DNA of 64,000 nucleotides, taken from the NCBI GenBank assembly GCA_001725255.1, contig MEFV01000008.1, positions 248,001 to 312,000 of the forward strand, read 5' to 3'. Under the pieces are notes generated by a model. That model was not told where the DNA came from, made no database searches, and worked only from the letters and a program-made list of their open reading frames with translations. The position numbers were made by a program, and so were the translations under genes. Shown here one piece after another: positions 16,659-24,060 of the stretch. The stretch's first letter is position 1; every line of letters starts with the position of its first letter. Origin of the DNA: Comamonas sp. SCN 67-35. GTDB lineage: Bacteria; Pseudomonadota; Gammaproteobacteria; Burkholderiales; Burkholderiaceae_C.

Positions 16659-17252
16659 ATGCCCCGTTGGTTCCTCACCTTGCTGCTGACCTGCAGCACG
16701 AGCGTCTTTGCCGCGCCTGAATTGGCCCCGGCGGAGGCAACGGCGCCGCTGACGTGGGCGGAAAACGTCTCCGGTCAGCTGGCCGATCTGGGTCACAGCA
16801 TGGCCGGGCAGGCGCACGACGTGGCCGACCGCACCACCAATCTCGTGTCCACGGCCATGGGCTTCCTGGGCGTGCCCTACCGCCGTGGCGGCACGAGCGC
16901 CGAAACCGGTTTCGACTGCAGCGGCTTCGTGCGCAGCATCTTCGAGCAGACGCGCGGCCTCGTGCTGCCGCGCAAGGCGGCCGATCAGGCCCGCAGCACC
17001 GAAAAGATCGACAAGAAGGATCTGCAGCCCGGCGATCTGGTGTTCTTCAACACCATGCGCCATGCCTTCAGCCACGTGGGCATCTACATCGGCGACGGCA
17101 AGTTCATCCATTCCCCGCGCAGCGGCCTCAGGGTACGGGTCGAAGACATGCAGGGCAGTTACTGGAAGAAGCGCTTCAACGGCGCGCGCCGCGTTGTCGG
17201 CGGTGAGACCGACCTCGCGGCCGCGCTGACCGAGACACCCGCGCTGCGCTGA
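16659..17252 (+). CDS. secreted NlpC/P60 (C40) peptidoglycan endopeptidase
   Basis: This 197-residue exported protein has a signal peptide (residues 1-19, ending in VFA-A) and a short spacer, then an NlpC/P60 cysteine peptidase domain from about residue 62 to 185. The catalytic Cys is in TGFDCSGFVRSIF (C87). The catalytic His is in FSHVGIYIGDG (near 131), and a further polar residue is in KFIHSP. Such enzymes cleave peptide stems of peptidoglycan in the periplasm. The gene is probably monocistronic. A GC-rich hairpin just after the stop likely ends transcription from both sides, because the next gene is convergent. Confidence 0.9.
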   Translation: MPRWFLTLLLTCSTSVFAAPELAPAEATAPLTWAENVSGQLADLGHSMAGQAHDVADRTTNLVSTAMGFLGVPYRRGGTSAETGFDCSGFVRSIFEQTRGLVLPRKAADQARSTEKIDKKDLQPGDLVFFNTMRHAFSHVGIYIGDGKFIHSPRSGLRVRVEDMQGSYWKKRFNGARRVVGGETDLAAALTETPALR

Positions 17253-17260
17253 AGCCGCAG

Positions 17261-17280
17261 GCGCCGGGCGCTCGGCGCTT
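17261..17280. terminator. hairpin between convergent genes
   Basis: GCGCCG and CGGCGC (17261-17266 and 17273-17278) form a 6-bp stem with a 6-base loop, followed by a short T run on the plus strand. The position between the NlpC/P60 gene and the convergent small secreted-protein gene fits a bidirectional terminator, though the T tract is weak. Confidence 0.45.
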
Positions 17281-17283
17281 TCC

Positions 17284-17598
17284 TCAACTCTGCACTCCCG
17301 CCACCCAGCGCAGCCCCTTGCCGCGGCTCAGGTAGTACTGACCGTCGGGGCTGATCACGACGGCGCGCGCATGGACGGGGTCGCAGAAATATTGCCAGCC
17401 CCAGCCGGGTTCGCCGTCGGCGGCGGTGTGCGCCACGGCCTGCATGTCGTGATCGAATCCGCCCGGCTGCTGTTGCTGTGTCTGCGCCGTGGCGTGAGGC
17501 CGTTTTGCGTGGTCGTCGGACCGGTCCCGGGCCAGCAGCGGGCTGCTGCCCAGGGTGGCGAGGACGAGGGTGCAAGCCAGCAGTGTGGTCGATTTCAT
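17284..17598 (-). CDS. small secreted protein of the PepSY/electron-transfer regulon
   Basis: This 104-residue protein has a signal peptide (about 1-23, ending SSPLLA-R). A polar His/Gln-rich stretch follows, then a compact tail with GWGWQYFCDPVHARAVVISPDGQYYLSRG. I do not recognise the family. Its promoter carries the same 11-bp-phased TTCA operator, with the same spacing to a -10, as the cytochrome b561 operon and the PepSY-regulator operon. That ties it to the same two-component system and suggests a periplasmic accessory role. The single mature Cys and the aromatic cluster are the only distinctive residues. Confidence 0.65.
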   Translation of the reverse strand: MKSTTLLACTLVLATLGSSPLLARDRSDDHAKRPHATAQTQQQQPGGFDHDMQAVAHTAADGEPGWGWQYFCDPVHARAVVISPDGQYYLSRGKGLRWVAGVQS

Positions 17599-17644
17599 GG
17601 TGCTCTCCTTTGCCTGTATGCCAGTCGAAAGTGACTGTGACTGC

Positions 17645-17699
17645 AGTGTGCGGCGCGGGTCATGAACCGGTGCTGAACGCCGGGTTCAGCCGTCGTTCA
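17645..17699 (-). promoter_or_regulatory. response-regulator operator and promoter, site A
   Basis: Four half-sites are exactly 11 bases apart: TGAAC at 17663 and 17674, then GTTCA at 17684 and 17695, symmetric about 17681. On the minus strand the inner TTCA lies 27 bases before a -10-like CACACT (17650-17645). The site overlaps the 3' end of apbE and drives the small secreted-protein gene. The architecture is identical to site B at 22441-22477. Confidence 0.65.
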
Positions 17700-18654
17700 C
17701 GCTGGCGAACCGTCCCAGCCCGAGCTGCACCAGCTGGCCTTCGCGGCGCAGCAGCCACAGCGCCTCCAGCTTGAGGCGCTGCGCCAGCGCCAGCCCCTCG
17801 CCCGGCCCGGCCACGAGCAGCGCGGTGGCCCAGGCGTCGGCGTCCATGCAGTCCTCGGCCAGCACCGTGACCGAGGCCACGGCGTTGTTCAGCGGCGCGC
17901 CGCGGCGCGGATCCATGGTGTGCGCCAGGCGGGCTTCGCCGACCTGCCAGAAGCGCCGGTAGTCGCCCGAGGTGGCGACGGCGAGGTCCTGCAGCTCGAT
18001 CACGCCCTGCACGGCGCGGCGGCCCGGCTCGGGGCTCTCCAGCGCCACGGGCCAGGGCTGGCCACCGGCCTGGCTGCCCACGGCGCGCAGCTCGCCGTCG
18101 AGCGCCGCCAGGGCATGCGCCACGCCGTGACGCCGCAGCACCGCCGCCATGCAGTCCACGGCGTAGCCCTTGGCGATGCCGCACAGGTCGAGCTGCATCG
18201 GCGCGTGCTTGCGCACCCGGCCCGCGGCCTCGTCGAGTTCGAGCTGGGTGTGGCCCGCAGCCGCAGCCGCGCCGCGCGCGGCCTCGATGGCCGCCGGGTC
18301 GGGCTGCTCGCGCGCCGCGCCAAAGCCCCAGGCATCGACCAGCGCGCCCACGGTGGGGTCGAACGCGCCCGCGCTCAGTCGCGCGATCTGCAGCGCCCGC
18401 GCCAGCACGGCCAGCATCTCGGGCGGCAGGCTCACCCAGTGATCGGGCGCGGCCTGGTTCAGGCGCGCGAGGTCGCTCTCGCGCTTCCAGGGCGACATCT
18501 GCGCATCCACCCGCTGCACGGCGGCGGCCAGATCGCGCTGCAGCGCGGCGCGATCGAGCCCGGGCGGCGCATCGATCGTGGCCGACCAGCGCGTGCCCAT
18601 GGTCGGGCCGTGCAGGGTCAGGCGCGTGGCCGCTTCAGAAGACGTCTTCGGCAT
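17686..18654 (-). CDS. apbE: FAD:protein FMN transferase (ApbE)
   Basis: This 322-residue ApbE/flavin transferase attaches FMN from FAD through a phosphoester to Ser/Thr of partner proteins. Motifs seen are PTMGTRWSATI (near 17), DLCGIAKGYAVD (near 165; the usual form is DLGGIAKGY), HTMDPRRGAPL (near 250) and the metal-binding DADAWATALLV (near 280). Most ApbE proteins are exported lipoproteins. This one has no signal peptide or lipobox at the only available start, so it may act in the cytoplasm or be exported by an unseen route. Its start overlaps the end of the PepSY-flavoprotein gene by 20 bases, and it closes that operon. Confidence 0.92.
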   Translation of the reverse strand: MPKTSSEAATRLTLHGPTMGTRWSATIDAPPGLDRAALQRDLAAAVQRVDAQMSPWKRESDLARLNQAAPDHWVSLPPEMLAVLARALQIARLSAGAFDPTVGALVDAWGFGAAREQPDPAAIEAARGAAAAAGHTQLELDEAAGRVRKHAPMQLDLCGIAKGYAVDCMAAVLRRHGVAHALAALDGELRAVGSQAGGQPWPVALESPEPGRRAVQGVIELQDLAVATSGDYRRFWQVGEARLAHTMDPRRGAPLNNAVASVTVLAEDCMDADAWATALLVAGPGEGLALAQRLKLEALWLLRREGQLVQLGLGRFASVNDG

Positions 18655-20845
18655 AGCGGTCCCTGGCCTTGAGTTGTGCCACGCTCAGGTGCAGCGGGCC
18701 GAGGATGTCGTCCAGCGCCTCGGCCACGCCGTGTGCCATCGGGCGGCTTCCGCACACGCGCACCAGTGAGCCCTGGGCCACCAGGGTGCGCACGCGCTCG
18801 GCGTCGCGCCGCAGCGCGTCCTGCACGTAGCCGCCGCCGTCCGGCACGCGCGAGAACGCGGTGCGCACGCTGGCCACGCGGCCTTCGCCCTGCCAGCGTT
18901 CGATCTCGGGCTGGAAGTAATAGTCACGCGCCGGGTCGCGCGCGCCGAACCACAGGTGCATGGGCACACGCCTGTCGTTGCGGCGGATGAAACCGGCCAG
19001 CGGCGCCACCCCGGTGCCCGCGCCGATCAGCAGCACCGGGCGCCTGCCCGCGGGCAGGGCGAAGCCGGGGTTTTCGCGGATGAAGGCCTGCGCGTGTTCG
19101 CCGGGCTTGAGGCCCAGCAGGAAGGTCGAGCACAGGCCGCCCGCCAGATGGCGCACGCAGATTTCGACGAAGCCGTCCTCGCGGCCCGAGGCCAGCGAGT
19201 AGTAGCGCGGCACGGGCGAGCCCGGCGGCACGATGGCGATCAGGTCGCCCGCGGCGAAGCGCGCCAGGCCGCGCCCGCGCAGCCGGTCCCAGGCACTTTG
19301 CGCGGGCCAGGCAAAGCGCAGGATGGCCGCGTTCTGGCCATCGATGCCCGCGTAGTCCTGGCGCGAGACCAGCGTGAGCGCGGTGGTCGCGGGCAGGCGC
19401 GGGCGGTAGTCGAGCGTCAGCGCCTCGCCCAGCGCGTTGGCCAGCGCCTCGCCCCAGCGCGCGAACTGCTGCGCCGATTGCTGGTGGATGCGCTCCAGCG
19501 GCAGCAGAGCGGGCCAGCCCCGCTCGCGCAGCAGTGCATCGAGATCGTTGGCGAACGCGCAGTACGCGGGGAACTGCCGGTCACCAAACCCGAGCACCGT
19601 CACCGGCGCCGCGCCCGCCTTGAGCGCGGCGATGCGCGCGAGCGCGCCGCTGGCGTGCGCGGGCGCCTGGCCCTCGCCGTAGGTGGCCGCGAGCACGAAG
19701 ATCTGGCGCGCCCTGGGGCCACTGGCGAACTGCTCCAGCGGCGCGCTGTGCACGCGGTGCCCGGCGCGCACCAGCGCGTCATGCAGCGCCTGCGCGAAGC
19801 CCCAGGTGCTGCCGCCTTCGCTGGCCACGAAGATCAGCATGTCGGCCTGCGCGAGCGCGCTGTTGTTCGTGAGGTGTGGACGGTCCTGGCGCGCGCGCCA
19901 CCAGATCAGCACGCCCGAAACCCAGAACAGCGGCACGCTCGCGCCCACCAGGCCCAGCACCACGGCCCAGAACCACCACGCGCCCTCGCCCGCGTGCAGC
20001 ATCAGCGCCAGGTCGTACAGCCGTTGCGCCGTCGCGGCGGGCTGCGTGGCCAGCGGCTCGCCGGAGGTGCGGTCGAGCCAGGTGGTGCCGCCGTGTGTGG
20101 TGAGTTTCCAGGTGTCCTCGGGGTCGGAGGCGTCGGGGAAGCTGAGCGCGCGCAGGTCCTTGAGCGTCACCTGCCGCAGCAGCGCGATGTCGGCGGCCGC
20201 GCGTTCGCCCTGGCCGGTGACGGCCGATGCGACCTCGGGCTCGGGCGCGGCGTCCAGCGACACCAGCCCCAGCGTGGTCGAGCTCATGTAGAGCGCCGTC
20301 ACCGAGGTCAGCAGCAGCACCGCCAGCACGATGCGCCCGCTCACCACGTGCACGCGCTGCGCCAGCGTGCCGCGCACGCGGGCGCCCAGGCGGCGCCAGC
20401 CGCCCATGCGCCGCAGCAGCAGCGCCAGGCCCGAGCCGCTGAGCACCAGCATGGCCAGCGCCGTGAGGGCCGCGCCCCAGCGCCCCGTGTCGCCCGCGAG
20501 CAGCGTGCGGTGCAGGTTCTTGACCCAGCGTGGCAGGGCCGAGGCCTGGTAGGGGCCGAGGATGGTGCCGTCGGCCGGATCGACGCGCACGGCGCGCGCC
20601 TGGTCGCCCTCGAAGGAATAGACCACGACCACGCCCGAAGGCAGGCGGCGCACTTCCTCGATGCGGGGAATGGTCTGCTGCACGCGCTGCACCAGCGCGG
20701 CCACGGGCAGATCGTCGGCGGTGGCCGGTGCCTGCCAGGCCTGCTGCAGCGGGTCAAAGGCCAGCAGCGCGCCGCTCAGACCCAGCACCATGGCAAGCGT
20801 GCCCAGCACCAGGCCGAGCCAGCGGTGGATTGCCTTCCAGCCCAT
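18635..20845 (-). CDS. PepSY transmembrane flavodoxin/FAD-NAD(P)H oxidoreductase fusion
   Basis: This 736-residue fusion begins with a PepSY-associated membrane part: helices at about residues 10-28, 136-156, 188-207 and 304-330, with periplasmic PepSY-like loops. A flavodoxin domain follows (about 355-490; MLIFVASEGGSTWGFA binds FMN), then a ferredoxin-reductase module with the FAD motif RYYSLAS (near 575) and NAD(P)-binding LLIGAGTGVAPLAGFI (near 635). It resembles the flavoprotein subunit of sulfite reductase or P450 reductase tethered to the membrane. Electrons probably flow from NAD(P)H through FAD and FMN to the membrane or periplasm. The start at 20845 puts the first helix at the N-terminus. 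Confidence 0.88.
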   Translation of the reverse strand: MGWKAIHRWLGLVLGTLAMVLGLSGALLAFDPLQQAWQAPATADDLPVAALVQRVQQTIPRIEEVRRLPSGVVVVYSFEGDQARAVRVDPADGTILGPYQASALPRWVKNLHRTLLAGDTGRWGAALTALAMLVLSGSGLALLLRRMGGWRRLGARVRGTLAQRVHVVSGRIVLAVLLLTSVTALYMSSTTLGLVSLDAAPEPEVASAVTGQGERAAADIALLRQVTLKDLRALSFPDASDPEDTWKLTTHGGTTWLDRTSGEPLATQPAATAQRLYDLALMLHAGEGAWWFWAVVLGLVGASVPLFWVSGVLIWWRARQDRPHLTNNSALAQADMLIFVASEGGSTWGFAQALHDALVRAGHRVHSAPLEQFASGPRARQIFVLAATYGEGQAPAHASGALARIAALKAGAAPVTVLGFGDRQFPAYCAFANDLDALLRERGWPALLPLERIHQQSAQQFARWGEALANALGEALTLDYRPRLPATTALTLVSRQDYAGIDGQNAAILRFAWPAQSAWDRLRGRGLARFAAGDLIAIVPPGSPVPRYYSLASGREDGFVEICVRHLAGGLCSTFLLGLKPGEHAQAFIRENPGFALPAGRRPVLLIGAGTGVAPLAGFIRRNDRRVPMHLWFGARDPARDYYFQPEIERWQGEGRVASVRTAFSRVPDGGGYVQDALRRDAERVRTLVAQGSLVRVCGSRPMAHGVAEALDDILGPLHLSVAQLKARDRYAEDVF

Positions 20846-20859
20846 GCGTGCGCCCCTTC

Positions 20860-21336
20860 TTACTGCAGTTGATACGTCAGCGACTGGATGTACTGCTTGC
20901 CCGCCTGCGGCTGGCTGGCGTTGGCGCGGGTCAGCGGCACGCGGACTTCGGATGGGCTGTCGCGCTGGTCTTCCACCGCCGCGTCGATGCGGATTTCGTA
21001 GCCCGCGTCGATCAGCGCATCGGCCAGGTCGGCGGTGACGGTGAGCTTGCGCCCCGCGCCCACGCTCGCGCCCGTCACGCCCGCGAGACGCTTGATGTCG
21101 CGCGCGGACAGCCGGTTCCAGTCCGACAGGTGCTTGTAGTACTTGGCCTTGCCGCCCGCCACCCACAGGGTGCCGGCGTAGGCGCCCTTGGCGTCGGTCA
21201 GATAGATGGCGAGGTAGGCGCCGTCGCCGCCGTAGCTCTTGAGCTGGGTGGTCAGCGTCACCTGGCGGCTGTGCGCCAGCGCGGGCACGGCCAGCACGCA
21301 GGCGGCGGCAAGGGTGGTGAGCAGGGGTTTGGACAT
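20860..21336 (-). CDS. periplasmic DUF2271 protein, possible ApbE substrate
   Basis: This 158-residue protein has a signal peptide (1-21, ending PALA-H) and a DUF2271 beta-sandwich domain. I chose the ATG at 21336 because AGGAG lies 7 bases upstream and it begins directly with the signal peptide. The motif VTGASVGAG (T88-G89-A90-S91) resembles the S/T-G-A-S/T sequence at which ApbE attaches FMN to other proteins. DUF2271 genes frequently neighbour PepSY and apbE genes, as here. It may therefore be a periplasmic flavoprotein receiving electrons from the PepSY oxidoreductase encoded next. That is an inference from motif and context only. Confidence 0.8.
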   Translation of the reverse strand: MSKPLLTTLAAACVLAVPALAHSRQVTLTTQLKSYGGDGAYLAIYLTDAKGAYAGTLWVAGGKAKYYKHLSDWNRLSARDIKRLAGVTGASVGAGRKLTVTADLADALIDAGYEIRIDAAVEDQRDSPSEVRVPLTRANASQPQAGKQYIQSLTYQLQ

Positions 21337-21364
21337 GACAGGCTCCTGTTGGGACGAAGGGGAT

Positions 21365-21778
21365 TCACTCGATGCGGGCCCGCGGCGTGGCGCCCGGCGT
21401 GAAGATGGGGGCCACGGCCGGTGCGTCCGGTGTGGAGGGGGATGCAGCCGGTGCCTGCGCGCCGGCATCGCCGCGTTCCTCATGGTCGCGGCGCTGATCG
21501 CGGCGGCGCTCCTTGCGCTGCTTGATCTTGATGATCTGCAGCGTCTCGGGGTCCACCTTGGCCTTGAGGCTGCGCCCCTGTGCGTCGGTGGCGTGCAGTT
21601 CGTAGCAGCCGTCGTCGATCTTCAGGCGCTGCACCGTCCAACCCTGGCTGGCCGCCATCTGCTGCACCGCCTCGCGCGATTGCCAGCGCTCGACGGGCGC
21701 ATCGCAGTCGTCGCTGGCCAGGGCGGGCAGCGCGGCCAGCGCGAGCGCGGCGACGAAGAGAGGGGTCCTGGATGTCAT
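21365..21778 (-). CDS. periplasmic PepSY-domain protein
   Basis: This 137-residue protein has a signal peptide (1-21, ending PALA-S) and one PepSY domain (about 25-90: QSREAVQQMAASQGWTVQRL...GCYELHATDAQGRSLKAKVD). A basic Arg/Lys-rich patch and a Pro/Ala tail follow. PepSY domains are thought to bind protein or peptide partners or to sense envelope conditions. Its start overlaps the stop of the cytochrome b561 gene by 4 bases, so translation is coupled. Two mature cysteines (DDCDAP, DDGCYEL) could form a disulphide. Confidence 0.85.
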   Translation of the reverse strand: MTSRTPLFVAALALAALPALASDDCDAPVERWQSREAVQQMAASQGWTVQRLKIDDGCYELHATDAQGRSLKAKVDPETLQIIKIKQRKERRRDQRRDHEERGDAGAQAPAASPSTPDAPAVAPIFTPGATPRARIE

Positions 21779-22368
21779 GGCGTGCTCCTGTGCATGCCCG
21801 GGGTGGACGTGAGCGCCGCCGGGGTCGGGCGCGAGAGCCCCATGCGGCGCAGTGTGTCGTCATGCATCAGGTAGTGGTGTGCCAGCGCGGCGCCGGCGTG
21901 CAGACCGATGAGCCAGTAACCCATTGTGCCCACGGTTTCATGGATTTCCTTGATCTGGCGCATCAGGGTGCGATCGGGGCCGATGAACGCCGGCATCTGC
22001 AGGCCGAAGAACGGCACCGGCGTGCCCTTCGCGTTCAGGCTCAGGTAGCCGAGCAGGGGCGCGGCGATCAGCAGGCCATAGAGCGCCCAGTGCATGGCGC
22101 TTGCGAGCTGGTGCTGCCAGCGTGGCGTGTTGGCCAGCGCGGGCGGCACGCCCAGCACGAGGCGCAGCGGCAGGCGCGCCAGCACCACGGCAAAGACCGT
22201 CACGCCCAGCGTTTCGTGCCAGGCCTTGACCAGCGCGCGCGCGTCGCTGCCCTTGGGCAGCAGGTCGTGCAGCTCGATGAGCGCGTACACGCCCAGCATC
22301 AGCGCCAGCGTGAGCCAGTGCAGGGTGATGAGCGCCGTGGGGTAGCGTGTGCGTGGGGTGGTCGCCAT
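21775..22368 (-). CDS. cytochrome b561-type membrane protein
   Basis: This 197-residue four-helix di-haem protein of the prokaryotic cytochrome b561/CybB family has histidines placed as haem ligands (LITLHWLTLAL, KAWHETLG, IHETVGTMGYWLIGLHAGAALAHHYL). Such proteins move electrons between the quinone pool and periplasmic acceptors. I start it at the ATG at 22368; the frame stays open further upstream but crosses the promoter. It is the first gene of the five-gene operon ending with apbE. The operator at 22441-22477 indicates control by the adjacent two-component system. Confidence 0.88.
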   Translation of the reverse strand: MATTPRTRYPTALITLHWLTLALMLGVYALIELHDLLPKGSDARALVKAWHETLGVTVFAVVLARLPLRLVLGVPPALANTPRWQHQLASAMHWALYGLLIAAPLLGYLSLNAKGTPVPFFGLQMPAFIGPDRTLMRQIKEIHETVGTMGYWLIGLHAGAALAHHYLMHDDTLRRMGLSRPTPAALTSTPGMHRSTP

Positions 22369-22422
22369 GATGAATTCCGTCTTGTTGGTGTTCCGGGCTC
22401 GAACCGTGTCGGGCCTGCAGGC

Positions 22423-22477
22423 ATTGTGGAAAGAGTGGTGTGAACCGATCCTGAAGCCGGCGTTCATGTGGCGTTCA
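22423..22477 (-). promoter_or_regulatory. response-regulator operator and promoter, site B
   Basis: TGAAC at 22441, TGAAG at 22452, GTTCA at 22462 and GTTCA at 22473 are spaced by 11 and 10/11 bases and symmetric about 22459, exactly as in site A. On the minus strand the inner TTCA lies 27 bases before CACAAT (22428-22423), which matches the -10 consensus at four of six positions. It drives the cytochrome b561 operon. Confidence 0.7.
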
Positions 22478-22580
22478 TGTGACGTCGTGCAGGGGGCATG
22501 GGCATGATGAACGGCCGCGTGCGGGCGCCGTCACGCTACAGTTCGCCGTGGACCCCTCTCGCCCTACAGGAATCTGCACC

Positions 22581-22997
22581 ATGGCCAGCACGGACTCGCT
22601 TGAAAGTTTTGACGATTTGCTTCAGGCCGCGCACCGGCAGGACGAGCCGCAGCGCCTGCTGTTCGTGTTCGCCGAGCGCGAGCTCGCGGCGGACGCCAGC
22701 GCGGCACAGCGCGAGCGCTTCGAGCGCGGCGAGGGCGGCCACCTGCAGCCGCGCCTGTGCGTGGACAAGGCGCCTGAAGAGGTCGCGAGTTTTGCCGCGC
22801 TGCGCGCCGAGTCGGAGCAGACCGGCATGCATTGGGACGTGGTCTTCGTCAGCACGCTGTCGGGGCGCGCCGGCATCGCCCCCGGCAGCGATGCGGCCGA
22901 GCAGCCGTTGCGCTTCATGGTCAACGCGATCAACGGCGGCCGGTTGCGGGACATGGTGGCGTTCGACCGCTCGGGCCACGTGCTGCGCATGATGTGA
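22581..22997 (+). CDS. conserved protein often labelled 'ribonucleotide reductase subunit alpha'
   Basis: This 138-residue soluble protein has no signal peptide and no membrane segment. I recognise it as a family common in Comamonadaceae (FDDLLQAAHRQDEPQRLLFVFAERELAADA...CVDKAPEEV...LSGRAG...INGGRLRDMVAFDRSGHVL). Databases often carry the name ribonucleotide reductase subunit alpha for it. It is far too short for that enzyme and shows none of its cysteine or radical-site motifs, so the name should not be trusted. It sits between the divergent cytochrome b561 operon and the PepSY-regulator operon, with its own weakly defined upstream region. Confidence 0.65.
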   Translation: MASTDSLESFDDLLQAAHRQDEPQRLLFVFAERELAADASAAQRERFERGEGGHLQPRLCVDKAPEEVASFAALRAESEQTGMHWDVVFVSTLSGRAGIAPGSDAAEQPLRFMVNAINGGRLRDMVAFDRSGHVLRMM

Positions 22998-23011
22998 GGC
23001 ATGGCGCGGGC

Positions 23012-23045
23012 ATTCAGCCGCCGTTCATCATGGCTGCGCTATACC
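23012..23045 (+). promoter_or_regulatory. response-regulator operator and promoter, site C
   Basis: ATTCA at 23012 and GTTCA at 23023 form an 11-bp direct repeat, with 27 bases from the first TTCA to the -10-like TATACC (23040-23045). This is the same spacing as sites A and B, but without the mirrored half-sites. It precedes the PepSY-response regulator-kinase operon, which suggests autoregulation. Confidence 0.65.
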
Positions 23046-23053
23046 TTGCGGTC

Positions 23054-23389
23054 ATGAACACGTCCACCCTCATTCGCCGCCGCCACTTCGCCGTCTGCGC
23101 CGTGGGTCTGGCCATGCTGCTGCCCTGGGGCGCCCTGCACGCCGATGACGATCACGAACGCGCGCGCCAGGCGCTGGCCGAGGGGCTGGTGCTGCCGCTG
23201 AGCACCGTGCTCGCCCGACTGCAGGAGCAGGGCTGGCCGGGGCAGGTGCTCAAGGTGGAGTTCGAGCACGAGCAAGGGCAATACATCTACGAAATCCGCC
23301 TGCTGCAGCCCGATGGCCGCGTGGCCAAGCTGGACGTGGACGCGCAAAATGCGCAGGTCCTCAAGGTCAGGCAGAAGGGCAAACACTGA
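23054..23389 (+). CDS. periplasmic PepSY-domain protein upstream of a two-component system
   Basis: This 111-residue protein has a signal peptide (about 1-30, RRRHFAVCAVGLAMLLPWGALHA) and a PepSY domain (EGLVLPLSTVLARLQEQGWPGQVLKVEFEHEQGQYIYEIRLL...VDAQNAQVLKV). Small PepSY proteins are often encoded beside PhoPQ-like systems and are candidate periplasmic modulators of the kinase. Its stop overlaps the regulator start by one base (TGATG). The ATG at 23054 lies only 8 bases after the predicted -10, so the transcript could be nearly leaderless. An in-frame ATG at 23030 would lie upstream of that promoter. Confidence 0.82.
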   Translation: MNTSTLIRRRHFAVCAVGLAMLLPWGALHADDDHERARQALAEGLVLPLSTVLARLQEQGWPGQVLKVEFEHEQGQYIYEIRLLQPDGRVAKLDVDAQNAQVLKVRQKGKH

Positions 23390-24060
23390 TGCGCATCCTC
23401 GTGGTGGAAGATGAACCGACCCTGCGGGCGCAGCTCGTGCAGGCGATCGCGGCGGCCGGCCACACCGTGGAACAGGCCGCCGATGGCCGCGAGGCGCAAT
23501 ACCTGGGCGAGGTGGAGGACTTCGACGCGGTGGTGCTCGACCTGGGCCTGCCGGTGCTCGATGGCCTTTCGGCGTTGCGCCACTGGCGCGCGGCCGGGCG
23601 CGGCATGCCGGTGCTGATTCTCACCGCGCGCTCGAGCTGGCAGGAGAAGGTGCAGGGCATGGACGCGGGGGCGGACGACTACCTGGCCAAGCCGTTTCAC
23701 ATGGAAGAGCTGCTGGCGCGCTTGCGCGCGCTCTTGCGCCGCGGCAGCGAACACGCGAGCAGCGTGTGGCACTGCGGCGCCATCGTGCTCGACACGCGCA
23801 GCGCGCGCGTGCTCGTCGACGGCCAGCCGCTGGTGCTCACGAGCCATGAATTCAAGCTGCTGCAGCTCCTGATGCAGCGCAAGGGCGAGGTGCTCTCGCG
23901 CACCGAACTGTCCGAGCACATCTACTCCGAAGGGAGCGACCGCGACTCCAACACCATCGAGGTCTTCATCGCCCGCCTGCGCAAGAAACTGCCCGAGGGC
24001 AGCATCGAGACCGTGCGCGGCCTGGGCTACCGGCTGGTGCAGGCGGACAGCGGCGCATGA
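23389..24060 (+). CDS. OmpR/PhoB-family response regulator
   Basis: This 223-residue protein has a receiver domain (residues 1-118) with the acidic pair in VEDEP, phospho-acceptor D51 in VVLDLGLPVLDGL, the T/S switch in LILTARSS and K in LAKPF. A winged-helix effector domain (about 128-220) ends in SNTIEVFIARLRKKLPEGSIETVRGLGYRL. This subfamily binds pairs of half-sites spaced by 11 bases, which fits the three TTCA-N7-TTCA operators in the locus. It is flanked by overlapping PepSY and kinase genes and is probably autoregulated through site C. Confidence 0.93.
   Translation: MRILVVEDEPTLRAQLVQAIAAAGHTVEQAADGREAQYLGEVEDFDAVVLDLGLPVLDGLSALRHWRAAGRGMPVLILTARSSWQEKVQGMDAGADDYLAKPFHMEELLARLRALLRRGSEHASSVWHCGAIVLDTRSARVLVDGQPLVLTSHEFKLLQLLMQRKGEVLSRTELSEHIYSEGSDRDSNTIEVFIARLRKKLPEGSIETVRGLGYRLVQADSGA

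Noticed and set aside
18956..20872. Open frame of 638 codons on the plus strand
   Set aside because: It is antisense to the PepSY-flavoprotein gene, whose motifs are unambiguous. The composition is that of a shadow frame.
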